From NCBI GenBank assembly GCA_044339595.1, contig JBIIVF010000090.1:1-10134 (forward strand): DNA of 10,134 nt, read 5' to 3'. The notes under the pieces were generated by a model that saw only the letters and a program-made list of their open reading frames with translations, did not search any database and was not told the origin of the DNA. This DNA comes from CAZTGZ01 sp044339595. Lineage in GTDB: Bacteria; Bacteroidota; Bacteroidia; NS11-12g; UBA9320. Below are positions 1 through 6,944 of this stretch, piece by piece (position 1 is the stretch's first letter; each line of letters starts with the position of its first letter). The position numbers and the translations under genes are program-made.

Positions 1-443
1 GCATCAATGTTTGGAGTGAGATTGCCGCTACGATTGCCCCTTTTATCATCTATGGTACCCTCAAAGTTTTAGCGGCATTCGACATGGGTGGAATTTACGT
101 TACCTCTCCCTATTCTGTTTTTATTACTGTTGCAGGAACCACCGTTATTTGGCTCCTGGTAACGTTTTTAACCCCACCGGTAGATCCAAAACATCTTCAA
201 ACCTTTTTCGATAAAGTGAAACCGATGGGTAATTGGGGAATAATGAAATCAGAAAATAAGCCACTCCCATTTCTTATTCTGGCCTGGTTAGGAAGCATAG
301 CCTGCATTATCGGCATTCTGTTCACCACCGGAGATATCATATTGCAACTTTATCACACCTTGATTACGCATGCGCTGATTGCCTTGTGCGGTTTGGCTGT
401 CTTTTATTTTTCAGCCCGTAAGGCGGGTTTGTTTGAATCATAA
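1..443 (+). CDS. Sodium:solute symporter family protein, C-terminal part (5' end outside window)
   Basis: The frame is open from position 3 and ends with TAA at 441-443, so about 146 codons of the 3' end are visible. The visible part starts INVWSEIAA, which resembles a stretch near the end of the transmembrane core of Bacteroidota members of the sodium:solute symporter (SSS) family. It is followed by a hydrophobic segment (IAPFIIYG), a second one with VIWLLVTFLTPP, a cytoplasmic stretch FFDKVKPMGNWG that is typical of the family's C-terminal region, and two more hydrophobic segments. Such proteins sit in the inner membrane and use the sodium gradient to import sugars, amino acids or similar solutes. 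The substrate cannot be told from this fragment, because the sodium- and substrate-binding helices lie upstream of the window. An internal ATG at 84 is in the same frame but is not the real start, since the family-like sequence continues upstream of it. Confidence 0.8.
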   Translation, partial: INVWSEIAATIAPFIIYGTLKVLAAFDMGGIYVTSPYSVFITVAGTTVIWLLVTFLTPPVDPKHLQTFFDKVKPMGNWGIMKSENKPLPFLILAWLGSIACIIGILFTTGDIILQLYHTLITHALIALCGLAVFYFSARKAGLFES

Positions 444-464
444 AATGGCATGGCTATTGCCCTA

Positions 465-481
465 AAGGTTGCCGCAACCTT
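465..481. repeat. 7-bp perfect inverted repeat in front of lon
   Basis: The arms AAGGTTG (465-471) and CAACCTT (475-481) are perfect inverted copies separated by CCG. The repeat lies in the 66-base gap between the symporter gene and the preferred lon start. It could be a regulator site or a small hairpin. Its right arm overlaps the possible -35 element described separately, so a protein bound here could affect initiation. There is no T-run after it, so it does not look like a terminator for the upstream gene. Its role is unknown. Confidence 0.4.
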
Positions 482-499
482 ATACATCCAATCATCTGA
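474..499 (+). promoter_or_regulatory. Possible ECF-sigma-like promoter for lon
   Basis: GCAACCT at 474-480 resembles the AAC-containing -35 elements used by extracytoplasmic-function sigma factors, and TCTGA at 495-499 matches the -10 of the sigma-E type. The 14-base spacer is one or two bases shorter than the usual 15-16. Transcription would start near 506, only a few bases before the ATG at 510, giving an almost leaderless message. I saw no good copy of the usual Bacteroidota housekeeping promoter (TTTG about 19-21 bases before TAnnTTTG) in this gap. This is a pattern match by eye only. Confidence 0.3.
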
Positions 500-509
500 C
501 AAATTGACA

Positions 510-2990
510 ATGAACATAGATAACGAAAAAATATATTTTGGAGGAAACATCATCGACGACGACAACGAATCACCTGAATTCATCACTTTGATGAGTCAGG
601 AAGATGAAGATGAAATTTCCAAAGAAGCTCATCCTGAAATGTTGCCCATCCTTCCCCTACGGAATACCGTTTTATTTCCGGGAGTGGTCATTCCGATTAC
701 GGTTGGTCGCGATAAATCTATTCGACTCATTAAAGATGCTTACCGGGGCGATAAAACCATCGGTGTAATTGCACAGAAAGACCCATCAGTAGAAGACCCG
801 CAATACGATGATTTATTCCAAACCGGCACATTGGCTAGTATCATCAAGATGCTGCGAATGCCCGATGGAAATACGACAGTGATTATTCAGGGAAAACGAA
901 AATTTACTATGGGTGATGTAGTTCAAGACGAGCCTTACATGAAAGCCAAAGTTGCGATTAAATCAGAAAAAAAACCAAAACTGAATCATGAAATCACAGC
1001 CCTCCTGGATTCTGTGAAAGAACTGGCTATCAAAATTGTTGAGATTTCACCCAATATCCCTTCAGAAGCGAATTTGGCCGTGAAGAATATCGATAGTCCA
1101 AATTTTCTGATCAATTTTATATCATCCAACCTAAACATAGAACCTTTTGAAAAGCAGGTAATTCTTGAAACGGATAATCTGCAAGACCGCGCTGAAATTG
1201 TACTCGGCAGTCTTACCAAGGAGCTACAAATGCTTGAATTAAAGAATCAGATTCAAAGCAAAGTGAAAGTGGATTTAGATAAACAACAACGCGATTATTT
1301 TCTACATCAGCAAATCAGGGCTATACAGGAAGAACTGGGTCAAGAATCTCCGGAAAGGGAAATTGAGTCACTGCGCTTGAGAGGGATGAAGAAAAAGTGG
1401 GATGAAAAAGTGGCGAAATCTTTTAACAAAGAACTCGACAAACTCATGCGCATTAATCCTGCTGCTCCTGACTATTCCGTGAGCTTAAATTATGCAGAGC
1501 TCTTGCTCGAATTGCCTTGGAATGATTTTTCGAAAGATAGTTACGATTTGGCGAAAGCAGCTAAAATACTGGATGCAGATCACTTTGGATTGGAAAAAGT
1601 AAAAGAAAGAATCCTGGAGTATCTGGCTGTATTGAAGTTGAAAGGCGACATGAAGAGCCCTATACTTTGTCTTTATGGCCCTCCGGGAGTGGGTAAAACA
1701 TCCCTCGGAAAATCCATCGCCAAAGCAACCTCAAGAGAATATATCCGCATGTCATTAGGGGGCTTGCATGACGAGGCAGAACTTCGTGGTCATCGCAAAA
1801 CCTATATAGGCGCAATGCCGGGTAGGGTTATCCAAAACATTAAGAAAGCAGGAACAGCCAATCCCGTCTTTGTATTGGATGAAATCGACAAAATTGGCAA
1901 TGATTTCAGGGGTGATCCAAGTTCGGCTTTGCTCGAAATATTGGATCCCGAACAGAACAACAGTTTCCACGACAATTATGTGGAACTTGATTTCGATTTG
2001 AGCAAGGTGATGTTTATTGCTACAGCCAACCGACTGGATACCATACAACCTGCCCTATTAGATCGTATGGAAATCATTGAAATCAATGGTTATACCCTGG
2101 AGGAAAAAGTCGAAATCGCCAAGAAATATTTGGTTCCAAAGCAGAGAAAAGAGCATGGTCTAAAAGCCGGGCAGTTTAAGTTGGCCGACAAAACCATTGA
2201 ACGGATTATCGATGAATTTACGAGAGAATCAGGAGTTCGAGGATTGGAAAAGAAAATTGCAACCCTGACCCGAAGAAGAGCCAAACATGTAGTGGCCGGA
2301 ACCTCGTTTAACGCCCTTATGGACCTTGTTGAAGTCAATGAAATTCTGGGAAGTCAGAAAATCGAAAAAGATGTTTATCAGGACAATGAATCCGCCGGAG
2401 TAGTGACCGGATTAGCCTGGACATCCGTTGGCGGAGAAATCCTTTTTGTAGAAAGTACGCTTACCAGAGGAAAAGGCAAACTTACCCTTACCGGGCAATT
2501 AGGCGACGTGATGAAAGAAAGCGCGGTTACCGCAACCACCTTTCTCAAAGCCAATTGTCAGTATCTGGATATTGATCACCGTGCCTTCGACAACTATGAT
2601 ATACACATCCATTTTCCTGCCGGAGCCGTTCCAAAAGATGGGCCATCTGCAGGGATCACGATATTAACCGCATTGGCTTCGATATTCACACAACGCAAGG
2701 TAAAATCGCATTTAGCCATGACCGGAGAGATTACCCTTCGAGGCAAGGTGTTACCGGTAGGAGGTATCAAGGAGAAAATTCTAGCAGCCAAAAGAGCCGG
2801 CATCAAAGAAATTATTTTGTGTGAAGCCAATCGCAAAGATGTGGAAGACATTGAGCCTTCTTACATCAAGGATATGAGTTTTCATTATGTGGCCAACATG
2901 TTACAGGTGCTTGATATCGCATTGACCCATGAAATGGTCAACCATCCGGTAAAATTTGAATTTGCTGCCGAAACGGCCTTAGCTGAATAA
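510..2990 (+). CDS. lon: ATP-dependent endopeptidase La (Lon protease), LonA type
   Basis: Lon is a cytoplasmic hexameric AAA+ serine protease that unfolds and degrades damaged and short-lived regulatory proteins. From the ATG at 510 the protein has 826 residues, usual for LonA in Bacteroidota. In order it shows an acidic N-terminal tail (about 1-43), the LON substrate-binding domain starting at LPILPLRNTVLFPG (about 45), a helical region, Walker A GPPGVGKT (390-397), Walker B VFVLDEID with D457-E458, sensor-1 FIATAN (502-507), sensor-2 arginine R577, and the protease domain. The catalytic serine is S713 in PKDGPSAG and the catalytic lysine is K756 in GGIKEK. Their 43-residue spacing equals that of S679 and K722 in E. 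coli Lon. An in-frame ATG at 450 would add 20 residues that overlie the inverted repeat and possible promoter. I prefer 510, where the typical acidic tail begins. The 3' end overlaps feoB on the other strand by 12 bp. Confidence 0.97.
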   Translation: MNIDNEKIYFGGNIIDDDNESPEFITLMSQEDEDEISKEAHPEMLPILPLRNTVLFPGVVIPITVGRDKSIRLIKDAYRGDKTIGVIAQKDPSVEDPQYDDLFQTGTLASIIKMLRMPDGNTTVIIQGKRKFTMGDVVQDEPYMKAKVAIKSEKKPKLNHEITALLDSVKELAIKIVEISPNIPSEANLAVKNIDSPNFLINFISSNLNIEPFEKQVILETDNLQDRAEIVLGSLTKELQMLELKNQIQSKVKVDLDKQQRDYFLHQQIRAIQEELGQESPEREIESLRLRGMKKKWDEKVAKSFNKELDKLMRINPAAPDYSVSLNYAELLLELPWNDFSKDSYDLAKAAKILDADHFGLEKVKERILEYLAVLKLKGDMKSPILCLYGPPGVGKTSLGKSIAKATSREYIRMSLGGLHDEAELRGHRKTYIGAMPGRVIQNIKKAGTANPVFVLDEIDKIGNDFRGDPSSALLEILDPEQNNSFHDNYVELDFDLSKVMFIATANRLDTIQPALLDRMEIIEINGYTLEEKVEIAKKYLVPKQRKEHGLKAGQFKLADKTIERIIDEFTRESGVRGLEKKIATLTRRRAKHVVAGTSFNALMDLVEVNEILGSQKIEKDVYQDNESAGVVTGLAWTSVGGEILFVESTLTRGKGKLTLTGQLGDVMKESAVTATTFLKANCQYLDIDHRAFDNYDIHIHFPAGAVPKDGPSAGITILTALASIFTQRKVKSHLAMTGEITLRGKVLPVGGIKEKILAAKRAGIKEIILCEANRKDVEDIEPSYIKDMSFHYVANMLQVLDIALTHEMVNHPVKFEFAAETALAE

Positions 2991-4892
2991 GCGATAAACC
3001 CCGAATGCACTGATGTAAGCCAGCGCCGTCATTCCTGCGAGCTGCAATAAGGTCCATTTTAAACTTTTGGTTTCCTTATACACTACAGCCATGGTGCTCA
3101 CACATTGCATGGCGAAGGCGTAAAAAATCATCAATGAAAGCGCCACTGCCATGCTGTATACCGGCAGACCTGTGGTAGGATTTCTATCCGTAGCCATTTT
3201 TTCACGGATGCTGCGATAATCCGATTCATCGCTCAAGCCATAAATAGTAGATATCGTTCCTACAAAAACCTCTCTGGCAGCAAAGGATGTGATCAAGGCG
3301 ATGCCTATTTTCCAGTCATAACCTAAAGGAGCGATGGCAGGTTCAATAAATTTACCCAAATTCCCCGCAAAAGATGCCTTCAACATTTCGGATGATTTTT
3401 CCGCTTTGTTTAATTCTGTACTCTGCTCATAGGCCGATTTCGCTTTTTGCCATTGCGATCCATTTCCATGGGTGGCTAAAAACCATAGCGCCACCGATAC
3501 CAATAGAATGATTTTGCCGGCTTCCGTCACAAAACTTCGGGATTTCGAATAACAAACCGACCACACATTTTTTAAATTAGGTTTGTGGTAAACCGGCAAC
3601 TCGAGCAGAAAAAGACCTTGTCCGATTTGTTTTATGAACTTACTGATCACCAATGCCGCCATCAATGACGTTGCGAAACCGAGCAAATACATGCCCAACA
3701 TCAGCAATCCCCGGATGTTAAATATCAAATAACCTGCATCTTCCGGAGCCAATAAACCTGCCAACAAAGTGTAAACCGGCAAACGGGCAGAGCAACTGAT
3801 AAATGGGGTAACCAAAATGGTTATGAGCCTATCTTTTCGATTGTCGATGCTTCTAGCCGAAAGGATGGCAGGAATAGCACATGCGGCTCCACTAATGAGC
3901 GGCAATACCGAACGACCACTCAATCCGAATTTACGCAATGGATAATCCATCATATAGGTAATTCGAGCCATATATCCGCTGTCTTCCAATATGGTAAGAA
4001 AGAAAAAGAGAATGATAATTTGAGGTAAAAAAACCAACACACCGGCCAATCCCGGCATGATTCCATTCAACAATAAATCCTTTAAAAAACTATCCGGTAC
4101 CCGCGTCGACAAAGATTCCGACATCCATGAAAAAGCATTTTCTATCCAGGTCATAGGGAATTCTGCCAGAAAAAAGACACTCTGAAAAATCAGTAGCATG
4201 ACCATCAAAAAAATGGGGATGCTCCAGATTTTGTGCAATACAACCCGATCTATGGCGTCGGTCATCAACTTAGAAGTAGTTGTTTGGGTTTGCACCTTTT
4301 GGATCAGCCGGTCAATGGATTGATATCTTTCAATGGTTTCTTCTGCCGGATCTGTTCCGGCCTGATTCCAATGAAAATGACATTTAAAATTCTCGCCATC
4401 CAGCATGGCAAGCAAATTTTCTGCTCCTTCCCCGGTTACCGGATTAACCTTAACCACTGGCAGGCCTAATTCACTTTGCAAGCGATCTACGTTCGTTTCT
4501 ATCCCTTTCTTGACCGCCACATCGTTCATGGTGAGAATCAAGATTATAGGACAGCCGGTTGATGCCAATTGTGAGAAAAACAGCAAGTTTCGTCGAAGAT
4601 TAGACACGTCAGCCACATAGAGCACCCGCATTGAATCCGTTTGATTGAGTCGATCTTTTAGATAAGTAACCGCTTCTGTTTCATCCGGTGCAGCGGGATT
4701 CAGGCTATATGAGCCCGGCAAATCTGAAATGTGGTAGATATCTGCATTTCTTTTAAGAATCCCCTGATTCACTTCAACCGTGGTTCCGGGAACATTGCTG
4801 GTCTTCTGTTTCAATCCTGTGAGCAGGTTAAACATCGAACTCTTTCCGCAATTGGGATTTCCCGCTAAAATGAGTTCCTTCCGTTTCAGCAT
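2979..4892 (-). CDS. feoB: Ferrous iron transport protein B (Fe(II) permease with GTPase domain)
   Basis: FeoB is the inner-membrane Fe(II) transporter with an N-terminal GTPase-like domain. The 637-residue protein shows G1 GNPNCGKS (11-18), G2 around T37-T38, G3 DLPG (57-60), a G4-position motif TMND (121-124) and a G5-like PVTGEG (151-156). A short helical spacer (about 182-220) is followed by the hydrophobic core with both Gate motifs: GAACAIPA (335-342) through TPFISCSARLPVY (362-374), and FAAREVFVGT (537-546). It ends with CVSTMAVVYKETKSLKW (597-613) and a last membrane helix, with no long tail. It is shorter than the 773-residue E. coli protein but similar to other short FeoB forms. The G4 motif has Thr where the usual N-x-x-D has Asn. 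The start overlaps the feoA stop by 7 bp (ATGCTGA), so the two are probably translationally coupled. Its 3' end runs 12 bp into lon. Confidence 0.95.
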   Translation of the reverse strand: MLKRKELILAGNPNCGKSSMFNLLTGLKQKTSNVPGTTVEVNQGILKRNADIYHISDLPGSYSLNPAAPDETEAVTYLKDRLNQTDSMRVLYVADVSNLRRNLLFFSQLASTGCPIILILTMNDVAVKKGIETNVDRLQSELGLPVVKVNPVTGEGAENLLAMLDGENFKCHFHWNQAGTDPAEETIERYQSIDRLIQKVQTQTTTSKLMTDAIDRVVLHKIWSIPIFLMVMLLIFQSVFFLAEFPMTWIENAFSWMSESLSTRVPDSFLKDLLLNGIMPGLAGVLVFLPQIIILFFFLTILEDSGYMARITYMMDYPLRKFGLSGRSVLPLISGAACAIPAILSARSIDNRKDRLITILVTPFISCSARLPVYTLLAGLLAPEDAGYLIFNIRGLLMLGMYLLGFATSLMAALVISKFIKQIGQGLFLLELPVYHKPNLKNVWSVCYSKSRSFVTEAGKIILLVSVALWFLATHGNGSQWQKAKSAYEQSTELNKAEKSSEMLKASFAGNLGKFIEPAIAPLGYDWKIGIALITSFAAREVFVGTISTIYGLSDESDYRSIREKMATDRNPTTGLPVYSMAVALSLMIFYAFAMQCVSTMAVVYKETKSLKWTLLQLAGMTALAYISAFGVYRLFS

Positions 4893-5167
4893 AATTCTAC
4901 TTCAATTTCTGAAGCATTCGACAACCTTAAAGCCAGTCGGGTTTGATTTACCCGAATAATCATAGGATCATTCATGGGCGTTTGATGCTCTAAAACAATA
5001 ATTTCACCCGGTATGCACCCTAAATCAAAAAGCCGAAGTTTTAATTTTTCATTGCTGAAAGACACAATTCTGGCGGATTTACCGATGGTGAGTTCGCTGA
5101 GTTTCACAGGGTGCAAATTAACCGCTAATCCATTAAAAAAGAGCATGTGAATTTCCGAATGATGCAC
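4886..5167 (-). CDS. feoA: Ferrous iron transport protein A (FeoA, SH3-like domain)
   Basis: FeoA is a small cytoplasmic SH3-like protein required for Fe(II) uptake, thought to act on FeoB. In this 93-residue reading the domain starts at VKLSELTIGKSARI (21-34), followed by LRLFDLGCIPGEII (44-57), the conserved turn of the family, and DPMIIRVNQTRLALR (67-81), the typical C-terminal strand pair. About 20 residues precede the domain. A second in-frame ATG at 5144-5146 would give 86 residues, and no ribosome binding site decides between them. Here feoA and feoB are separate genes with a 7-bp overlap, whereas some Bacteroidota have them fused. No feoC is next to them. Any promoter must lie in the region right of 5167. 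A weak Fur-like match there was not strong enough to annotate. Confidence 0.92.
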   Translation of the reverse strand: MHHSEIHMLFFNGLAVNLHPVKLSELTIGKSARIVSFSNEKLKLRLFDLGCIPGEIIVLEHQTPMNDPMIIRVNQTRLALRLSNASEIEVELC

Positions 5168-5338
5168 AATTGATTTCTTGTGGCATTTATACCTATTTCT
5201 CTATTGCAAAAATTTTAAACGTAATAGCGCTTAATTATCACTATTGCTTTTTCATTATGACCGAAACGTTTCTTCAATCTGATTTTCAGGGCTTTGCCCG
5301 AACATCATTTTGTAATGAAAATATACTTCGCACCCCCA

Positions 5339-5384
5339 CTTCATTTTTTTTCTTGACAAAAAAAACGAAGCAAAAAAAGTCAAG
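5339..5384. repeat. Poly-T/poly-A hairpin whose loop is complementary to a downstream hexamer
   Basis: The arms at 5339-5351 (CTTCA then eight T) and 5358-5370 (eight A then CGAAG) pair at 12 of 13 positions around the 6-base loop CTTGAC (5352-5357). The loop is the exact reverse complement of GTCAAG at 5379-5384, so two alternative or interlocking pairings exist. From memory, AT-rich palindromes with a CTTGA-type loop and a later TCAAG are common between Bacteroidota genes, which makes a dispersed repeat likely. It could also act as a terminator-like or leader structure for feoA if that transcript starts to its right. Confidence 0.5.
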
Positions 5385-5633
5385 GCTTCATTTCTCTTTT
5401 CTATCCGCTAATGGCCATTTCGGCGAATGCCACGATGGGAGCCACTTCTTATATTTATTTGGGTAACCTAAGTTCGGTAGTTAGCCGATATTAAGAAAGG
5501 GACTGCAGTTCAATCGGCGTTCGCCCATCGCTTTCTTATCTGCTCAATGGGATAGTTTGTTTTCACGCCTCCATAACCAAGCGGATCACGAAAAGACAAA
5601 TAAGGCCACTTCCCGCCCATAGGCCAGATTCTG

Positions 5634-5649
5634 CTGATATTCGTATCAG
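5634..5649. repeat. Short perfect hairpin with TTCG loop
   Basis: CTGATA (5634-5639) and TATCAG (5644-5649) are perfect inverted copies around TTCG. The closing pair is A-T, not the C-G pair that gives the extra-stable tetraloop. On the plus strand ATTTT follows, a weak terminator-like pattern. The hairpin lies at the upstream end of the protein-like minus-strand frame and may mark the edge of a repeat element. Confidence 0.3.
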
Positions 5650-5694
5650 ATTTTAAATTTCAAAAGCTAGAAATCAGTCTTTAAATTTCCAAAA
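5645..5694. repeat. Imperfect tandem duplication, period about 28 bases
   Basis: ATCAGATTTTAAATTTCAAAA (5645-5665 in shape) recurs as ATCAGTCTTTAAATTTCC plus AAAA at 5673-5694, with two substitutions and one extra C. The copies are separated by 7 bases. It is probably a local slippage duplication in AT-rich sequence, and no function is apparent. Confidence 0.4.
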
Positions 5695-5779
5695 TCAAAA
5701 AACCCAGTGGATACACCCGAAAGATCGTTTCATTCATCTGCTGCACATGATTGCCATTTTTTCTTCATCTCCTTTCAAT

Positions 5780-5812
5780 TTTGAATACCAATGTGCACGA
5801 TACACACGTTTG
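5780..5812 (+). promoter_or_regulatory. Possible Bacteroidota-type promoter for porQ
   Basis: TTTG at 5780-5783 and CACGTTTG at 5805-5812 fit the Bacteroidota housekeeping pattern of TTTG, a spacer of about 19-21 bases and TAnnTTTG, with one mismatch in the second element and a 21-base spacer. Transcription would start near 5819, about a dozen bases before the porQ ATG. The second element overlaps a small CACA/TGTG inverted repeat (5803-5814). This is a match by eye only. Confidence 0.35.
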
Positions 5813-5831
5813 TGATGTATTATTGTAACGG

Positions 5832-6893
5832 ATGAAAAAAACTTCATTTTTGATTTTTTGCACCCTGCTCACGATGCAAATGAAGGCTCAGATTGGAGGA
5901 AACACTTCCTTTGCTTTTCTTCATCTCGATCCCTCACCCCGAGTGGCTTCGATGGGAGGAAACCTGATAACGCTCAATGACAAGGACTTGTCGGTGGCCT
6001 ACCTCAATCCTTCACTCCTGAATGAAGACATGCACCATAAAGCCATGCTTAGCTATGGCAACTATCTCTCAGATATCAACCATGGATTTGCTTCCTATGT
6101 AAGGCATTTCGATTCTTTGGGAACCTTTTCCGGGAGCATCATGTATATCAATTATGGCCATTTTGATGAAACCGATGAAACCGGAGCCAAAACCGGCACT
6201 TTCGATGCCAATGACTATAATTTTCAGATCGGTTATGGAAATAGCTGGAAGAATTTCACCTATGGAGCCAATTTTAAGTTCATGTACAGTCAGTACGAAA
6301 AATACATTGCTACAGGCGGCGCATTTGATTTTGGCGGCACCTGGCACAAAACAGAGAAGAAATTCTTGGCTACACTTTTGTTAAAAAATATTGGTTGGAA
6401 TATTTTACCTTACGAAAATGTTCGGGAGAAAGTCCCCTTTGAGATTCAAGCAGGCATCAGTAAAAAACTGGAACACAACCCTTTGAGGTTTTCAATTGTT
6501 GCCCATAACCTTCAAAAATGGAATCTTGGCTATGTGAATACGAACAGAAGAAACAAAGAAATTGACCTTGAAACGGGTCTTGAAAAAATAGAGAAAGTTG
6601 GTTTTGGTGATAACCTGCTCAGACATTTCATCTTTGGTGGCGAATTGGTTTTTTCTGAAAATTTTCAACTCAGGTTTGGATACAACCATCAACGACGGAA
6701 AGAACTTAGTCCGGAGAGCAGAAGACTCGTTACCGGATTTAGTTGGGGTGTTGGATTGGGCATAAAAAAGTTTCAAATCAGTTATGGCAGCGCGTCCTAC
6801 TTCCCGGGTATAGCGGCGTCCTATTTTTCGGTGAGCAGAAATCTATCCGACTTTAAGCGTACGCGAAACCAACCACAGAACATTTCCAACTGA
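5832..6893 (+). CDS. porQ: Type IX secretion system outer-membrane protein PorQ
   Basis: PorQ is a predicted outer-membrane beta-barrel protein needed for the type IX secretion system, through which Bacteroidota export enzymes, adhesins and gliding proteins. The 353-residue product begins with a signal peptide (K2-K3, a hydrophobic stretch 4-15, likely cleavage after MKA at residue 19). The mature part shows family features: SFAFLHLDPSPRVASMGG (26-43), VAYLNPSLLN (55-64), the YGNYLSDINHGFASY segment (75-89), YINYGHFDETDETG (105-118), then alternating strands rich in aromatic residues. A late strand group SYGSASYFPGIAASYFSVSRNLS is typical of the end of the barrel. A short basic, Asn/Gln-rich tail follows. 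It is related to PorV, but its size, motifs and position before cmk favour PorQ. The ATG at 5832 gives a complete signal peptide. The gene is followed after 51 T-rich bases by cmk, with no hairpin terminator. Confidence 0.85.
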   Translation: MKKTSFLIFCTLLTMQMKAQIGGNTSFAFLHLDPSPRVASMGGNLITLNDKDLSVAYLNPSLLNEDMHHKAMLSYGNYLSDINHGFASYVRHFDSLGTFSGSIMYINYGHFDETDETGAKTGTFDANDYNFQIGYGNSWKNFTYGANFKFMYSQYEKYIATGGAFDFGGTWHKTEKKFLATLLLKNIGWNILPYENVREKVPFEIQAGISKKLEHNPLRFSIVAHNLQKWNLGYVNTNRRNKEIDLETGLEKIEKVGFGDNLLRHFIFGGELVFSENFQLRFGYNHQRRKELSPESRRLVTGFSWGVGLGIKKFQISYGSASYFPGIAASYFSVSRNLSDFKRTRNQPQNISN

Positions 6894-6944
6894 TTTTTCT
6901 CTCGTTTTTTTTATTTTCTTTTTCCTATTATTGACCCCATCAAA

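Larger units (their letters stand above)
5255..5659 (-). pseudogene. Possible decayed coding remnant or dispersed repeat (unidentified)
   Basis: On the minus strand one frame runs about 135 codons from just after a TGA at 5660-5662 to a TAA at 5255-5257. It is broken only by TGA at 5510-5512, TAG at 5468-5470 and TAG at 5408-5410. The first 49-codon piece (5659 to 5513) looks protein-like, with WPMGGKWPYLSFRDP and LGYGGVKTNYPIEQIRKRW, rich in Trp, Gly, Pro and Tyr and ending in a basic helix-like stretch. I do not recognise the family. The later pieces become low-complexity across the poly-A/poly-T hairpin, so they are probably not coding. There is no convincing start codon. It could be the 3' remnant of a deleted gene, part of an intergenic repeat family, or chance. 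Confidence 0.2.
5168..5831. other. 664-base intergenic region between the divergent feoA and porQ
   Basis: This is the only long stretch without a convincing gene. It must contain the feoA promoter (leftward) and the porQ promoter (rightward). The left part (5168-5330) is AT-rich with no clear elements. The middle (5339-5384) has a poly-T/poly-A hairpin with a loop complementary to sequence just downstream. From 5385 to about 5650 the base composition is more balanced and includes small hairpins, and its minus strand has a protein-like frame interrupted by stops. A near-duplicate repeat sits at 5645-5694. The right part (5700-5831) is ordinary AT-rich promoter-like sequence. A 98-codon plus-strand frame (5170-5466) runs through low-complexity sequence and resembles no known protein, so I do not call it a gene. 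The middle section may be a dispersed intergenic repeat or the remains of a lost gene. Confidence 0.6.

Noticed and set aside
450..509. 20-residue N-terminal extension of Lon from the ATG at 450
   Set aside because: It overlies the inverted repeat and possible promoter, starts only 7 bases after the previous gene and does not resemble the Lon N-terminus. The typical acidic tail begins after the ATG at 510.
986..2851. Several minus-strand open frames of 77-97 codons inside lon
   Set aside because: They lie opposite a clearly coding gene with intact motifs and show no family-like sequence, so they are shadows of lon.
5227..5245. Fur-box-like sequence upstream of feoA
   Set aside because: Only about 12 of 19 positions match the classic GATAATGATAATCATTATC, essentially one good GATAAT hexamer. 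In AT-rich DNA this is weak, though iron control of feoAB is plausible.
5263..5272. Perfect palindrome GAAACGTTTC, resembling LacI-family operators
   Set aside because: A 10-bp palindrome is expected several times by chance in 10 kb, it is about 100 bases from feoA, and no regulator gene is nearby.
5410..5419. Perfect palindrome AATGGCCATT
   Set aside because: It is of chance-expected length and has no second copy or nearby gene to give it meaning.
5170..5466. Plus-strand open frame of 98 codons starting next to feoA
   Set aside because: It crosses a poly-T/poly-A hairpin and low-complexity sequence, has no recognisable motif and starts almost on top of the feoA start. It looks like chance opening in AT-rich intergenic DNA.
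5492..5538. Possible structured RNA: arms TAAGAAAG and CTTTCTTA around a stretch with GTTCAATC, which resembles a tRNA T-loop
   Set aside because: The T-loop-like stretch is not flanked by a paired stem, and no anticodon or acceptor arms fit. The 8-bp outer arms enclose 31 bases without good internal pairing.
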